A stretch of DNA of 64,000 bases from Paenibacillus lutrae. Its GTDB lineage: Bacteria; Bacillota; Bacilli; Paenibacillales; NBRC-103111. The position numbers and the translations under genes were made by a program. This document shows positions 1-8,508 of this stretch, piece after piece (positions within the stretch are counted from its first letter, which is position 1; each line of letters starts with the position of its first letter). Where the stretch lies: contig NZ_RHLK01000002.1 of the NCBI RefSeq assembly GCF_009757775.1, positions 688,113-752,112 on the forward strand, given 5' to 3'. Below the pieces are notes generated by a model. It did no database searches, was not told the origin of the DNA, and worked only from the letters and a program-made list of their open reading frames with translations.

Positions 1-2
1 CA

Positions 3-266
3 TTTCTGTCTTTGGACGAGCACTTTAAGCCGGAAGACTATTCCGAGGGAATCGTGGAAGCTGAAATTCAGCCTCCGGACGGCCAGAAAGTGGATAAGAA
101 CGCGCCGCCCAAGATGGAAAAGCACTTATACGGCATTCCGCTGAAACATTCCAAGTGGTTTAAAGACAATGGTTTTAACGGTAGCGGCCTGGTCGCCTTT
201 ATGGCGGAGAACAGCCGGAACCCGGAATTGTCGCTGGAAGTTCTTAAGAAAATTGCAGGCAAATAG
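3..266 (+). CDS. C-terminal part of an unidentified protein (5' end outside window)
   Basis: The frame is open from the window edge to a TAG at 264-266, giving about 87 visible residues. A TTG at 12 is the first possible start in view, but no ribosome site can be seen, so I treat the gene as cut by the window. The visible part is hydrophilic and charged, without cysteines, membrane segments or a motif I recognise. It ends in an amphipathic stretch rich in Glu, Leu and Lys. The gene is followed directly by the promoter and riboswitch of the corrinoid uptake operon, so it is probably unrelated to it. Function unknown. Confidence 0.6.
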   Translation, partial: FLSLDEHFKPEDYSEGIVEAEIQPPDGQKVDKNAPPKMEKHLYGIPLKHSKWFKDNGFNGSGLVAFMAENSRNPELSLEVLKKIAGK

Positions 267-298
267 CAGGTAAAGGGCGACTTAGTTTACTTTACTGG

Positions 299-328
299 TT
301 GTCATGACGGCGGGAGTTCGCCTATAAT
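299..328 (+). promoter_or_regulatory. sigma-A-type promoter of the btu operon
   Basis: TTGTCA at 299-304 and TATAAT at 323-328 are separated by 18 bp. The match lies directly upstream of the cobalamin riboswitch, so transcription would start near 335 and include the whole aptamer. Confidence 0.6.
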
Positions 329-389
329 TGTTGAAAGAACTTGAAGGTTTAAACCAAATACGTCTACCGCCAGGTCCCGCAGATTCTTC

Positions 390-583
390 TTGCTTCATTG
401 GAAGAGCACGGGTTAATAGGGAAGCCGGTGTAAATCCGGCACGGTCCCGCCACTGTATAACGGAGATGTTCTTACGACGCCACTGTCCAAGGGGATGGGA
501 AGGCAAGGACAGTTAATCATCCGTAAGTCAGGAGACCTGCCTGCCGGTCTTGCAGCACAACATCCTTCGAGGAGAGGATTGCG
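390..583 (+). promoter_or_regulatory. cobalamin (B12) riboswitch
   Basis: The core GGGAAGCCGGTG followed by AAATCC and the CCGCCACTGT element (419-455) and the B12-box AGTCAGGAGACCTGCC (526-541) are all present in the canonical order. A further hairpin around 560-580 could supply the peripheral stem. It sits in the leader of a corrinoid ABC importer, as expected for this class, with an intrinsic terminator at 641-669 as expression platform. High cobalamin should therefore promote termination and shut off btuFCD. Aptamer edges are approximate. Confidence 0.95.
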
Positions 584-640
584 CGAAACCGGAAATGGCT
601 TCCTGTGAAGCCACAGCCAACTCGTGTTTTCTGAAATCGT

Positions 641-669
641 CCCCTCTATCTTCGGATAGGGGGTTTTTT
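641..669 (+). terminator. riboswitch expression-platform terminator
   Basis: A stem of about nine pairs (642-650 with 655-663) closed by a TTCG tetraloop runs straight into six T residues. It lies between the B12 aptamer and btuF, so it is the likely ligand-controlled terminator. Confidence 0.85.
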
Positions 670-734
670 GTGTGACGTGCCCAGTTATTATGTAACCCAG
701 CTTCAAGTCAAACTTAAGAATCAAGGGAGAGAAA

Positions 735-1745
735 ATGATGAGAAACCCCCAAGAAAGTAAACAATCCAAAAGATATTTGCAGCTGATTCTTGTATTCATG
801 CTTGCCCTGCTGCTAACCGCCTGCGGTAAAAATGAACAACCGCCGGCCGGGACAGCCGCTCCGTCTTCATCCAGTCCGGCACCGCAAACCGCGGACAGTA
901 AGAAAACGCAGTATCCGCTCAAAGTTAAAGATGCAACGGGTAAAGAATTTACTTTTGATAAAGCACCGCAGAAAATTATTTCGGTATCTCCGGCAGAAAC
1001 CGAAGCTTTGTTTGCAATCGGTCTGGGAGATAAGATCGTAGGCGTCTCGGATTATGACGATTATCCGGCAGAAGCCAAATCGAAACCCAAAATGGGCGGC
1101 ATCGTACAGCCTAACCAGGAATCTATCATTGCTTCAGGGGCTGAAATCGTCTTTACAGGCGTCTCGATGAAAAGTGAATCCGTCGAGAAACTTCGTGCGA
1201 TGAATATCAATGTCTTTAAGGTAGAACCCAAGACTGTGGATGATGTGATCCAGAACGTGCTGCTATACGGTAAAATAACCGACCATCAGGAGCAGGCGGA
1301 GAAAGTAGTGTCAAAAATGAAAGAAGAACTCAAGAAAGTGACGGATGCTGTCAAAACTGTAGCTGCCGATCAGAAGAAAAAGGTGTACATTGAGTTTTCG
1401 CCCGGCTGGACCGTCGGTAAAGGCGAATTCATGGACGAGCTTATTTCGCTGTCAGGCGGCGTTAATGCAGCATCGGATATCACCGGCTGGAAACAGATCA
1501 GTGAAGAGAAAATCATCCAGGCGAATCCGGATGTCATTCTATTCGCAAATGATGTCGTCGACGATAAAACAAAGAAAAGTCTGGAACAGCTTATTCGTGA
1601 GCGCAGCGGCTGGGGGGAAATCAAAGCGGTCAAAGACAACCGTGTAATCGGACTGGATCAGAATAAACTAAGCCGCCCGGGTCCGAGACTTACTGAAGGT
1701 CTGCTGGAAATGGCAAAAGCGATTTATCCGGATCTGGTGAAATAG
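735..1745 (+). CDS. btuF: corrinoid ABC transporter substrate-binding lipoprotein (BtuF-like)
   Basis: This 336-residue secreted lipoprotein should bind cobalamin or cobinamide outside the membrane and deliver it to the permease. The N-terminus is a basic region, a hydrophobic helix and a lipobox LLTAC with the lipidated Cys at residue 30, then a Pro/Ser/Ala-rich linker. From about residue 65 to 310 it matches the type III periplasmic-binding fold shared by iron-siderophore and B12 binding proteins. The start has two adjacent ATGs (735, 738); AGGGAG precedes both. The B12 riboswitch in the leader and cobalamin genes downstream support a corrinoid ligand over a siderophore, although the sequence family alone does not prove it. 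Confidence 0.9.
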   Translation: MMRNPQESKQSKRYLQLILVFMLALLLTACGKNEQPPAGTAAPSSSSPAPQTADSKKTQYPLKVKDATGKEFTFDKAPQKIISVSPAETEALFAIGLGDKIVGVSDYDDYPAEAKSKPKMGGIVQPNQESIIASGAEIVFTGVSMKSESVEKLRAMNINVFKVEPKTVDDVIQNVLLYGKITDHQEQAEKVVSKMKEELKKVTDAVKTVAADQKKKVYIEFSPGWTVGKGEFMDELISLSGGVNAASDITGWKQISEEKIIQANPDVILFANDVVDDKTKKSLEQLIRERSGWGEIKAVKDNRVIGLDQNKLSRPGPRLTEGLLEMAKAIYPDLVK

Positions 1746-2783
1746 ATGAGAAATAAATGGGGGCTTTGGGGAGGAGTAGGAGTTATACTCCTTCTTCTTT
1801 CTATTGTACTCAGCCTTTCGATGGGCTCGGCCCGTCTTCCGGTTGGACATATTACCTCGATTCTGATAAGCAAACTGCCGTTCATAGGGGAAGGGATGGC
1901 CGTCACATGGCCAGCCTCATCCGAGCAAATCATTATGAATGTACGCATGCCGCGTGTGGCATTGGCTATTCTGGTAGGCGCGTCATTATCCGTTGCAGGA
2001 GCGGCCTTTCAAGGTGTGCTGCGTAATCCGCTGGCTGATCCATATACACTTGGCGTCTCCAGTGGAACGAGTGTGGGCGCGGCTTTTATTATTTATTTCG
2101 GTCTGCAGACCGCCTATTTCGGTTCCTGGACGGTACCTATTGTCGGTTTTGTCACAGGAGCCATCTCTTTGTGGATTGTACTCCGTCTGGCTCAAACAGA
2201 TGGTAAAATCCGCATGGAAACGCTGCTGCTGGCGGGAGTGGTTATGCAGGCTTTTCTCGGAGCCGTCGTGTCTTTCCTTGTTTCCATCTCGAATAAAGTG
2301 GTCAACGAAATCGTTTTCTGGCTCATGGGAAGCCTGGCTATGAAGGGCTGGAGTTATTCCGGCGTCCTGCTCCCGTATTTCCTGCTCGCTTTCCTGGTGC
2401 TGTTCAGCTACACGAGAACGCTGAATCTGCTGGCTCTGGGAGAGCGTCAGGCAGCGCATCTGGGCATCCATGTTGAACGAACCAAGCTGGTCGTGCTCAT
2501 TACGGCCACGCTTGTAACGGCCGCAGCCGTTTCCGTATCGGGCGTAATCGGCTTCGTCGGCCTGATCGTTCCCCATCTGGTCCGTCTGCTGGCAGGGCCG
2601 GATTATAGGCTGATCGTACCCTTATCTGCGCTCGGCGGCGCGATTTATGTGCTGTGGGCGGATACGCTGGCCCGTACGGTGCTCAGTCCGACCGAAATTC
2701 CGCTCGGCGTGATTACCGCATTCCTGGGTGCGCCTTTTTTTGCCTATTTGCTGCGCAAACAGAAGAAATGGGGAAGAGGCTGA
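1746..2783 (+). CDS. btuC: corrinoid ABC transporter permease, FecCD family (BtuC-like)
   Basis: A 345-residue, very hydrophobic protein with about nine or ten membrane helices and the usual FecCD landmarks: RMPRVALAILVGASLSVAG near the N-terminus, NPLADPYTLGVSSG, and the coupling segment GVIGFVGLIVPHLVRL close to residue 265. It forms the membrane channel of the corrinoid importer together with the ATPase encoded next. The ATG follows the btuF stop codon immediately, and its own TGA overlaps the btuD start by one base, so the three genes are translationally linked under the B12 riboswitch. Confidence 0.92.
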   Translation: MRNKWGLWGGVGVILLLLSIVLSLSMGSARLPVGHITSILISKLPFIGEGMAVTWPASSEQIIMNVRMPRVALAILVGASLSVAGAAFQGVLRNPLADPYTLGVSSGTSVGAAFIIYFGLQTAYFGSWTVPIVGFVTGAISLWIVLRLAQTDGKIRMETLLLAGVVMQAFLGAVVSFLVSISNKVVNEIVFWLMGSLAMKGWSYSGVLLPYFLLAFLVLFSYTRTLNLLALGERQAAHLGIHVERTKLVVLITATLVTAAAVSVSGVIGFVGLIVPHLVRLLAGPDYRLIVPLSALGGAIYVLWADTLARTVLSPTEIPLGVITAFLGAPFFAYLLRKQKKWGRG

Positions 2784-3568
2784 TGGAACCGATCATTCAG
2801 GTAAAACATGCCGCCAAGGCATTTGACGGCACAAAGGTGCTGAGGGACATTAATATAGAGGTGGCTGCCGGTGAATTCTTCGGAATCATCGGCCCCAATG
2901 GCAGCGGGAAATCCACGCTGCTGCGCCTCATCTCCGGTGTGGAGCCGGCGACAGAGGGTCAGATCCTGCTGAAAGGCAAAGATGCAAGGGGCTACCCGCG
3001 CAGGGAGCTGGCGAGGTGGCTGGCCGTTCTCCAGCAGGATGCTCTGCCGCCACTGGGCTACACGGTACGGGAAGTCGTGGAGATGGGGAGATTCCCTTTC
3101 CAGAGCTGGCTGGGTACAGACCGGCCGGATGCGGGAAAGCTGATTGATTCGATCATGCTGCGGCTCGATCTCGAATCGCTGGCGGATCGTACCGTCGAGA
3201 ACTTAAGCGGCGGACAGCGCCAGCGGGTCGCGCTGGCCAAGGTGATGGCTCAGGAGCCTCGTCTGCTGCTTCTAGACGAGCCCACAACCTTCCTCGACAT
3301 CGGCTATCAGGTACAGCTTATGGACTATGTGAGCGCTTGGCAGCGTGAGGAAGGGCTGACAGTTGTGGCCGTCCTTCACGACCTGAATCTGGCGTCGCAG
3401 TATTGTGACCGGCTGCTTGTCGTCAGTGAAGGACAGGAGGTATCGACCGGGACTCCGGATCGAGTCATGAACATCGAGATGATCCGGAGTGTATATGGAA
3501 CGGAACCGGTCGTTCTTAAGCATCCAGCCAACGGAAAGCCGCAAATCCTGCTGAAGCGGGGAGAATAG
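2783..3568 (+). CDS. btuD: corrinoid ABC transporter ATP-binding protein (BtuD-like)
   Basis: The 261-residue ATPase has Walker A GPNGSGKST (residues 37-45), the signature LSGGQ (141-145), Walker B LLLLDEPT and the switch histidine in VLHDLNLA. This is the pattern of iron/B12 uptake ATPases. The frame is open further upstream, but that part overlaps btuC and does not look like the family. The ATG at 2783 overlaps the btuC stop as TGATG and is preceded by GGGAAGAGG, so I use it. A strong terminator follows, which suggests btuFCD is a complete operon and cobT is transcribed separately. Confidence 0.92.
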   Translation: MEPIIQVKHAAKAFDGTKVLRDINIEVAAGEFFGIIGPNGSGKSTLLRLISGVEPATEGQILLKGKDARGYPRRELARWLAVLQQDALPPLGYTVREVVEMGRFPFQSWLGTDRPDAGKLIDSIMLRLDLESLADRTVENLSGGQRQRVALAKVMAQEPRLLLLDEPTTFLDIGYQVQLMDYVSAWQREEGLTVVAVLHDLNLASQYCDRLLVVSEGQEVSTGTPDRVMNIEMIRSVYGTEPVVLKHPANGKPQILLKRGE

Positions 3569-3582
3569 CTATTAGAATCATA

Positions 3583-3627
3583 AGGCTGGAACATGTATGC
3601 TAGTATGTAGATGTTCCGGCTTTTTTT
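3583..3627 (+). terminator. intrinsic terminator after btuFCD
   Basis: An 11- to 12-bp imperfect stem (AAGGCTGGAACAT with ATGTTCCGGCTT, one G-T pair) is followed by seven T residues. Confidence 0.85.
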
Positions 3628-3659
3628 ATGGCACAATGGAGTTTCATGTTAAGAATAGA

Positions 3660-3693
3660 GACCGGATACCGTGAAAGACCGGATACAGTGAAA
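3660..3693 (+). repeat. tandem 17-bp direct repeat
   Basis: Two adjacent copies of GACCGGATACMGTGAAA differ at one base. A degenerate TACAGTAAATACAG follows. The repeat lies between the btuD terminator and cobT and could be an operator or a simple duplication. Confidence 0.6.
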
Positions 3694-3751
3694 TACAGTA
3701 AATACAGGCAGCAAGAGCATTAACGAAGTTCCAACACTAGGAGAGATTACA

Positions 3752-4810
3752 ATGAGTGAGTTAAAAAGAATCGAAGATTTGATCGGGGATATTCATTCCC
3801 TGAATCAAGATGCGATAGATGCGGCATCCGCCCACTTGGACAGTCTGACTAAACCGCCCGGGAGCCTGGGGAAACTTGAGGACATTTCGAAGCAGCTGGC
3901 CGGTATTATGGGAGAGGTTATTCCGGATGTATCGCATAAAGCGATCGTTGTCATGGCTGCCGACCACGGGGTATGCGAAGAAGGAGTCAGTGCGTTTCCG
4001 CAGGAAGTGACGCCTCAGATGGTGCTGAATTTCCTGGAAGGCGGAGCAGCGGTAAATGTTCTGGCCCGCCATGCAGGCGCAGAGGTCGTCTGTGTGGATA
4101 TCGGCGTGAATGCAGATCTGGAGCATGAGGCTCTTGTAGCCCGCAAAGTGCGGTACGGCACGGCCAATATGGCGCAAGGCCCTGCTATGACCAGAGAGGA
4201 GGCAATCCGCGCGATTCTTGTCGGCACAGAGGTCGTGGATGAGCTCGTCGCACGCGGTGTGCGAATTCTGGCAACCGGCGAGATGGGAATCGGCAACACC
4301 ACCGCCAGTTCTGCTCTGCTCCATGTTCTGGGCGGTGTGGATCTTGAAGCCGGTGTCGGAAGAGGAACCGGCATTGACGATGCAAGGTGGCGCCACAAGC
4401 AGGAAGTCATCCGCAGGTCGATTCAAATGAACCGGCCGGATGATCAGGACCCGATTGATGTGCTTGCCAAGGTCGGAGGACTTGAGATTGCAGGCTTGAC
4501 CGGCGTAATACTGGGAGCGGCCAAGCACTCTTGCGCCGTCGTGATTGACGGCTTCATCTCCTCGGCAGCGGCTCTGATCGCCGCAAGGCTGGCTCCGGTG
4601 TCGGTCCAGTATATGATCGGCTCCCATCAGTCCCATGAACAGGGACACGCCAGGATGCTGGAAGCCGTCGGCTTGAAGCCGATGCTGCATATGGACATGA
4701 GGCTGGGCGAAGGAACGGGAGCCGCACTCTGCTTTACGCTTATCGATGCGGCCGGTAAAATCATGCGGGAAATGGCTTCGTTCGAAAGTGCCGGTGTCTC
4801 ACGCGGTTAG
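3752..4810 (+). CDS. cobT: nicotinate-nucleotide--dimethylbenzimidazole phosphoribosyltransferase
   Basis: CobT activates the lower ligand base, turning nicotinate mononucleotide and dimethylbenzimidazole into alpha-ribazole phosphate for the nucleotide loop of cobalamin. The 352-residue length is normal. Family signatures are TKPPGSLGKLE near residue 28, the MAADHGVCEEGVSAFP segment, GEMGIGNTT, and GEGTGAAL near the C-terminus, which holds the catalytic Glu. A clear AGGAGAG site precedes the ATG. It begins the nucleotide-loop gene run cobT-cobU-cbiB-cobS and has its own intergenic region after the btu terminator. Confidence 0.95.
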   Translation: MSELKRIEDLIGDIHSLNQDAIDAASAHLDSLTKPPGSLGKLEDISKQLAGIMGEVIPDVSHKAIVVMAADHGVCEEGVSAFPQEVTPQMVLNFLEGGAAVNVLARHAGAEVVCVDIGVNADLEHEALVARKVRYGTANMAQGPAMTREEAIRAILVGTEVVDELVARGVRILATGEMGIGNTTASSALLHVLGGVDLEAGVGRGTGIDDARWRHKQEVIRRSIQMNRPDDQDPIDVLAKVGGLEIAGLTGVILGAAKHSCAVVIDGFISSAAALIAARLAPVSVQYMIGSHQSHEQGHARMLEAVGLKPMLHMDMRLGEGTGAALCFTLIDAAGKIMREMASFESAGVSRG

Positions 4811-4837
4811 ATGAAGCCAAGAAGGAGAACAACTCTA

Positions 4838-5422
4838 ATGACCGATCCTATCGTACAAAGCCCCATTCTGGTGACAGGGGGAGCCCGCAGCGGCAAAAGT
4901 TCATTCGCGGAACAGCTGTCCGCCAGACTGGCGGATGGGGGCACGTACATCGCGACCGCCCAGATCTGGGACGAGGAGATGAGGGAGCGCGTCGGTCTGC
5001 ACCGGCGGCAGCGTGAGGTGTCCGGGTTCGCCTGGACGACTCTCGAAGAGCCGCTGGAGCTGCCCGCACTGCTGCGGACCTGCAGCGCCAAAGAAGCGCA
5101 CTCAGGCGTCGTACTTGTCGACTGCCTGACGCTGTGGCTCTCCAACTGCCTTCTGCGGGTGGAGGGGCAGGCGGATGCTGCGTCTTTGACCAGCGCAGCA
5201 GTAGATGAGCTTGTGCGGGCGGTACAAGCTCATGAGGGTCCCCTCGTTCTCGTGACGAACGAGGTCGGCAGCGGTATTGTGCCGGAGTATCCTCTCGGGC
5301 GGCTGTACCGGGATCTCGCCGGACGGATGAACCAGCGTCTGGCCTCCGTCTGCGGGCAGGTCTTCCTCGTAACGGCCGGCATTCCGGTTGAATTGAAGAG
5401 CCGGGCATTCCGGTTCGAATAG
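4838..5422 (+). CDS. cobU: adenosylcobinamide kinase / adenosylcobinamide-phosphate guanylyltransferase
   Basis: CobU phosphorylates adenosylcobinamide and then transfers GMP to give adenosylcobinamide-GDP, the substrate of CobS. The 194-residue protein starts with the P-loop GGARSGKS (residues 14-21) and carries VTNEVGSGIVPEYPLGRLYRDLAGRMNQ in two conserved blocks, which is diagnostic for the family. The frame is open from 4811, directly after cobT, but AAGGAG at 4822-4827 positions the ATG at 4838, and this start gives the normal family N-terminus. The C-terminus ends soon after the GIPVELK block, as is common in Gram-positive CobU. Confidence 0.93.
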   Translation: MTDPIVQSPILVTGGARSGKSSFAEQLSARLADGGTYIATAQIWDEEMRERVGLHRRQREVSGFAWTTLEEPLELPALLRTCSAKEAHSGVVLVDCLTLWLSNCLLRVEGQADAASLTSAAVDELVRAVQAHEGPLVLVTNEVGSGIVPEYPLGRLYRDLAGRMNQRLASVCGQVFLVTAGIPVELKSRAFRFE

Positions 5423-5432
5423 GAGCGGCTTA

Positions 5433-6410
5433 ATGCTTATATACACATGGAATGAAATCATATGCATGGTGCTTGCGGCTATTGCCATTGATCTTGTGAT
5501 CGGCGATCCCAAATGGCCGACGCATCCTGTTATTCGGATCGGTCGCTGGATCAGTTGGATGGAAAAGCGGCTCCGCCGCCGCACATCCATCACGCCGCAC
5601 GCCCTCAAATGGAGGGGCGTGGTGCTGGCCTTGTCCACGATGCTGGCCGCCTGCGGCATCATGCTTGCCCTGACATGGGCAGCGGGCGAGATTCACCCCT
5701 GGCTCGGCTATGCCGTCACCACGTGGTTCATCTCGACCACGATTGCGGTCAAAGGGCTAAAGGATGCGGCGATGCTGGTAGCGGTGCCGCTGGCTGCCGG
5801 GAATCTGGCGGATGCCCGCAAGTACACCGGCTACATTGTAGGCCGGGATACGGCGCAGCTGGACGAAGGGGAGCTGACCCGGGCCGTCGTGGAGACTGTA
5901 GCCGAAAATACGGTCGACGGGGTCATCTCGCCGTTAATCTTCGCTCTGATCGGCGGGGCTCCTCTGGCGATGCTGTATCGCGCGGCGAACACCCTGGATT
6001 CCATGGTGGGCTATAAGAACGAGCGATACCTGCACTTCGGCTGGGCTTCTGCCCGCTGGGACGATGTGATGAACTGGATTCCGGCCAGGCTGACGGGTCT
6101 GCTGCTTGTGCTGTCTGCCGCTGTGCAGCCTCGTATGGACGCGCTCCGGGCCGCACGGTCCATCAGCCGGTTCGCCAGGCTGCATCCGAGCCCTAACAGC
6201 GGCATTCCCGAGTCCGCCGTAGCGGGTGCGCTGGGCATTGAGCTGGGCGGCCGCAATGTTTACGGCACGGTCATAAGCGAGCGTGCCCGCATGGGCTGGC
6301 CGCTGCGTCCGCTTAGCCGCAAAGATATTAACGCAGCGGTGCGCCTCTTGTACGGGGCTACCGGCTGGATGGCGGGAGGGCTTCTATGCGCACTCTGGGT
6401 ACTGAATTAA
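5433..6410 (+). CDS. cbiB: adenosylcobinamide-phosphate synthase (CbiB/CobD type)
   Basis: This integral membrane enzyme joins cobyric acid to aminopropanol phosphate. It is 325 residues, typical for CbiB, with several hydrophobic segments and the family blocks GDPKWPTHPVIRIG near the N-terminus, VGRDT, AVVETVAENTVDGVISPL and MVGYKNERYLHFGWASA. AGGAGCGG ahead of the ATG overlaps the end of cobU by a few bases. Its 3' end overlaps cobS by 25 bases. The name cobD is used for this protein in aerobic-pathway organisms; here the threonine-phosphate decarboxylase downstream is also called CobD in Salmonella usage. Confidence 0.93.
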   Translation: MLIYTWNEIICMVLAAIAIDLVIGDPKWPTHPVIRIGRWISWMEKRLRRRTSITPHALKWRGVVLALSTMLAACGIMLALTWAAGEIHPWLGYAVTTWFISTTIAVKGLKDAAMLVAVPLAAGNLADARKYTGYIVGRDTAQLDEGELTRAVVETVAENTVDGVISPLIFALIGGAPLAMLYRAANTLDSMVGYKNERYLHFGWASARWDDVMNWIPARLTGLLLVLSAAVQPRMDALRAARSISRFARLHPSPNSGIPESAVAGALGIELGGRNVYGTVISERARMGWPLRPLSRKDINAAVRLLYGATGWMAGGLLCALWVLN

Positions 6411-7252
6411 AAAGCTGGCTGCTGGGCTTAACCGCCGCGCTGCAGTTTCTCACTCGTCTGCCGGTTCCCGTGCAGATTGAGTGGACGCCGGCTGTCCTGC
6501 GCAGAAGTCTGGCCTTCTACCCGCTCGTCGGCGCTCTGCTGGGCTATGTGCTGCTGGGTTCTGCCTGGCTGCTGGGCATCGTCCTGCCGGAGCTGCCTGC
6601 CTCGGTCCTGCTTCTGTGCATCTGGATCGGCCTTACGGGGGCTCTGCATCTGGACGGCCTGATGGATACGGCCGATGGAGTCTTGAGCCACCGCCCGCGG
6701 GAGCGTATGCTGGAGATCATGAAAGACAGCCGGGTCGGAGCCATGGGCGTCATTGTATGTGTGCTCGTCATTCTGCTGAAATGGAGCGCACTGTACACGA
6801 TTCTTCACTCATCCGGGAAGGCCGCTTGCGCCTTACTCGTTCTGGTACCCGTCTGGAGCCGGGCGTTTATGACGGCCGCCGTCGCTTTCTGGCCGTATGC
6901 AAGGCGTGAGGGGGGCATGGGCGGCTTCTTTTCAGGAGGGAAAAAGCCGTTTGCTGCCGCTGCCGCGGCTTTCGCATTCGGAATCAGTCTGGCAGTTCTA
7001 GGCATCTTTCAACTGCTGGGCCGCCAGATACCGTACGATGTGCTATGGGGAACCTCGCTCGGAATCGTATGGCAGGTTATCCTGACTGCGGTGGTTTTGT
7101 TGTCCCTCACATTTGCTGCGGGGTGGGTACTGGCTTCGATGATCGCACGCAAACTTGGCGGTTTGACCGGCGACACGTACGGGGCTTTGAATGAACTGCT
7201 GGAGACCGTGCTGCTCCTTGCCATAGCGGCCCTGGTTCAATTTGGCTTCTAG
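6386..7252 (+). CDS. cobS: cobalamin synthase (adenosylcobinamide-GDP ribazoletransferase)
   Basis: CobS is the membrane enzyme that joins adenosylcobinamide-GDP to alpha-ribazole (phosphate). The 288-residue product has multiple hydrophobic helices and the conserved acidic block GALHLDGLMDTADGV (around residue 88), followed by MKDSRVGAMG and, near the end, GGLTGDTYGALNEL. The start lies inside the last codons of cbiB, so translation is coupled. A probable terminator follows at 7301-7335. Confidence 0.94.
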   Translation: MRTLGTELKSWLLGLTAALQFLTRLPVPVQIEWTPAVLRRSLAFYPLVGALLGYVLLGSAWLLGIVLPELPASVLLLCIWIGLTGALHLDGLMDTADGVLSHRPRERMLEIMKDSRVGAMGVIVCVLVILLKWSALYTILHSSGKAACALLVLVPVWSRAFMTAAVAFWPYARREGGMGGFFSGGKKPFAAAAAAFAFGISLAVLGIFQLLGRQIPYDVLWGTSLGIVWQVILTAVVLLSLTFAAGWVLASMIARKLGGLTGDTYGALNELLETVLLLAIAALVQFGF

Positions 7253-7300
7253 CTTGGCAGCAGTCAGGTGAAGCTGCATTGCTTAGTTTTCGGTGAGGCG

Positions 7301-7335
7301 GGTTGAGTCCGAATGGAGGACTCCCAGCCTTTTTT
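7301..7335 (+). terminator. probable terminator after cobS
   Basis: GGTTG-AGTCC pairs with GGACTCCCAGCC with a small bulge, and six T residues follow. It lies between cobS and the next start, so the second half of the cobalamin cluster may need its own promoter or read-through. Confidence 0.6.
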
Positions 7336-7391
7336 CCTATAAATGGGATCGGTATCTATTGAAAAAATGGACAAGGGAAGAGGGATGGACG

Positions 7392-8471
7392 TTGCTTGAG
7401 CGTTACGGACACGGTGGAGATTTGCTGACAGCGGAGGAGAAATTCGGGAGAAGCAGGGGAGAGTTTCTGGATTTCTCATCGAATATGAATCCGCTGGGAC
7501 CGCCGGAAGCGGTGGAGAATATTCTGCACAATCAGTGGCGGGATATTGTGAAATATCCGGACCCGGCTGTCAGAGAGCTGCGCGGGAAAATCGCAGTCAA
7601 GTACGGCGTGCCTATGGAATCCATTCTGGTGGGGAACGGAGCTGCTGAGCTGATCGATCTGATCGTTCGCGTGCTTAAACCAGGCGTAACGGCGCTGGCG
7701 AGGCCGTCTTTTAGCGAATATGAGGATGCGGTACATAAAGCTGGCGGACGTGTTCACAATATTCCGCTTCATGCACGCCATAATTTTGTGCTTCAAAGGG
7801 AAGATGTGCAGGAAGCGTTCAAGCAATCGGACGCGCTGTTCCTGGGTCAGCCGAACAATCCGACGGGCCGTATTCTGCCCCGTGCACTGCTGCATGAAAT
7901 AGCGGACACTGGGCATCCGCTCATTCTGGATGAGGCCTTCCTTGATTTTGTGCCTCAAGAGTCGGAGTTGACCATGCTGCGGAGGGCGGCAGCCAGCCCG
8001 CATCTGTATGTGATTCGCTCCATGACCAAGTTCTATGCCGTCCCGGGTATCCGCCTCGGTTTTGTCGTGGCGCATCCGGATGTTATCCGCCAGATGGGTC
8101 AGCTGCAGGTACCGTGGAGCGTGAATTTCCTGGCGCAATTGATCGGGAGTGCCGTTCTGAATGATGAGGTTTTCGCAGAGCGGACGATTGCGTGGCTCCG
8201 GGAGGAGAATCCCTGGCTTCGCGGGAAGCTTGCCTCTCTGGGGCTCACCGTTACGCCCAGTGACATCAATTATGTTCTCTGCAGTCTTCCGCAGGAATCT
8301 GCCCTTACGGCACGGGACCTTCAGCAAAAAATGGGCGAGCACGGCATTCTGATCCGCGACGCTTCGCTTTTCGAAGGATTAACCGATTCTTACTTCCGTG
8401 TTGCCGTGAAGCTCCGCGAAGATAATGAGCGCCTGATTTCAGTGCTGGCAGAAGTATTGGCGCCGAAATAA
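7392..8471 (+). CDS. cobD: L-threonine-O-3-phosphate decarboxylase (PLP-dependent)
   Basis: This fold-type I PLP enzyme makes (R)-1-amino-2-propanol phosphate, the linker that CbiB attaches to cobyric acid. The region LDFSSNMNPLGPP, the block GQPNNPTGR, LDEAFLDF and SMTKFYAVPGIRLGF (PLP lysine in SMTK) identify it. An ATG at 7293 opens the frame, but that lies before the cobS terminator stem. TTG at 7392, eight bases after GGGAAGAGGG, begins directly with LLERYGHGGD, the normal start of this family, and gives 359 residues, the usual length. The symbol follows Salmonella usage. Confidence 0.88.
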   Translation: MLERYGHGGDLLTAEEKFGRSRGEFLDFSSNMNPLGPPEAVENILHNQWRDIVKYPDPAVRELRGKIAVKYGVPMESILVGNGAAELIDLIVRVLKPGVTALARPSFSEYEDAVHKAGGRVHNIPLHARHNFVLQREDVQEAFKQSDALFLGQPNNPTGRILPRALLHEIADTGHPLILDEAFLDFVPQESELTMLRRAAASPHLYVIRSMTKFYAVPGIRLGFVVAHPDVIRQMGQLQVPWSVNFLAQLIGSAVLNDEVFAERTIAWLREENPWLRGKLASLGLTVTPSDINYVLCSLPQESALTARDLQQKMGEHGILIRDASLFEGLTDSYFRVAVKLREDNERLISVLAEVLAPK

Positions 8472-8508
8472 CGGGGAGATGGCTGCATGATAGGAAAGCA
8501 GCTTGACG

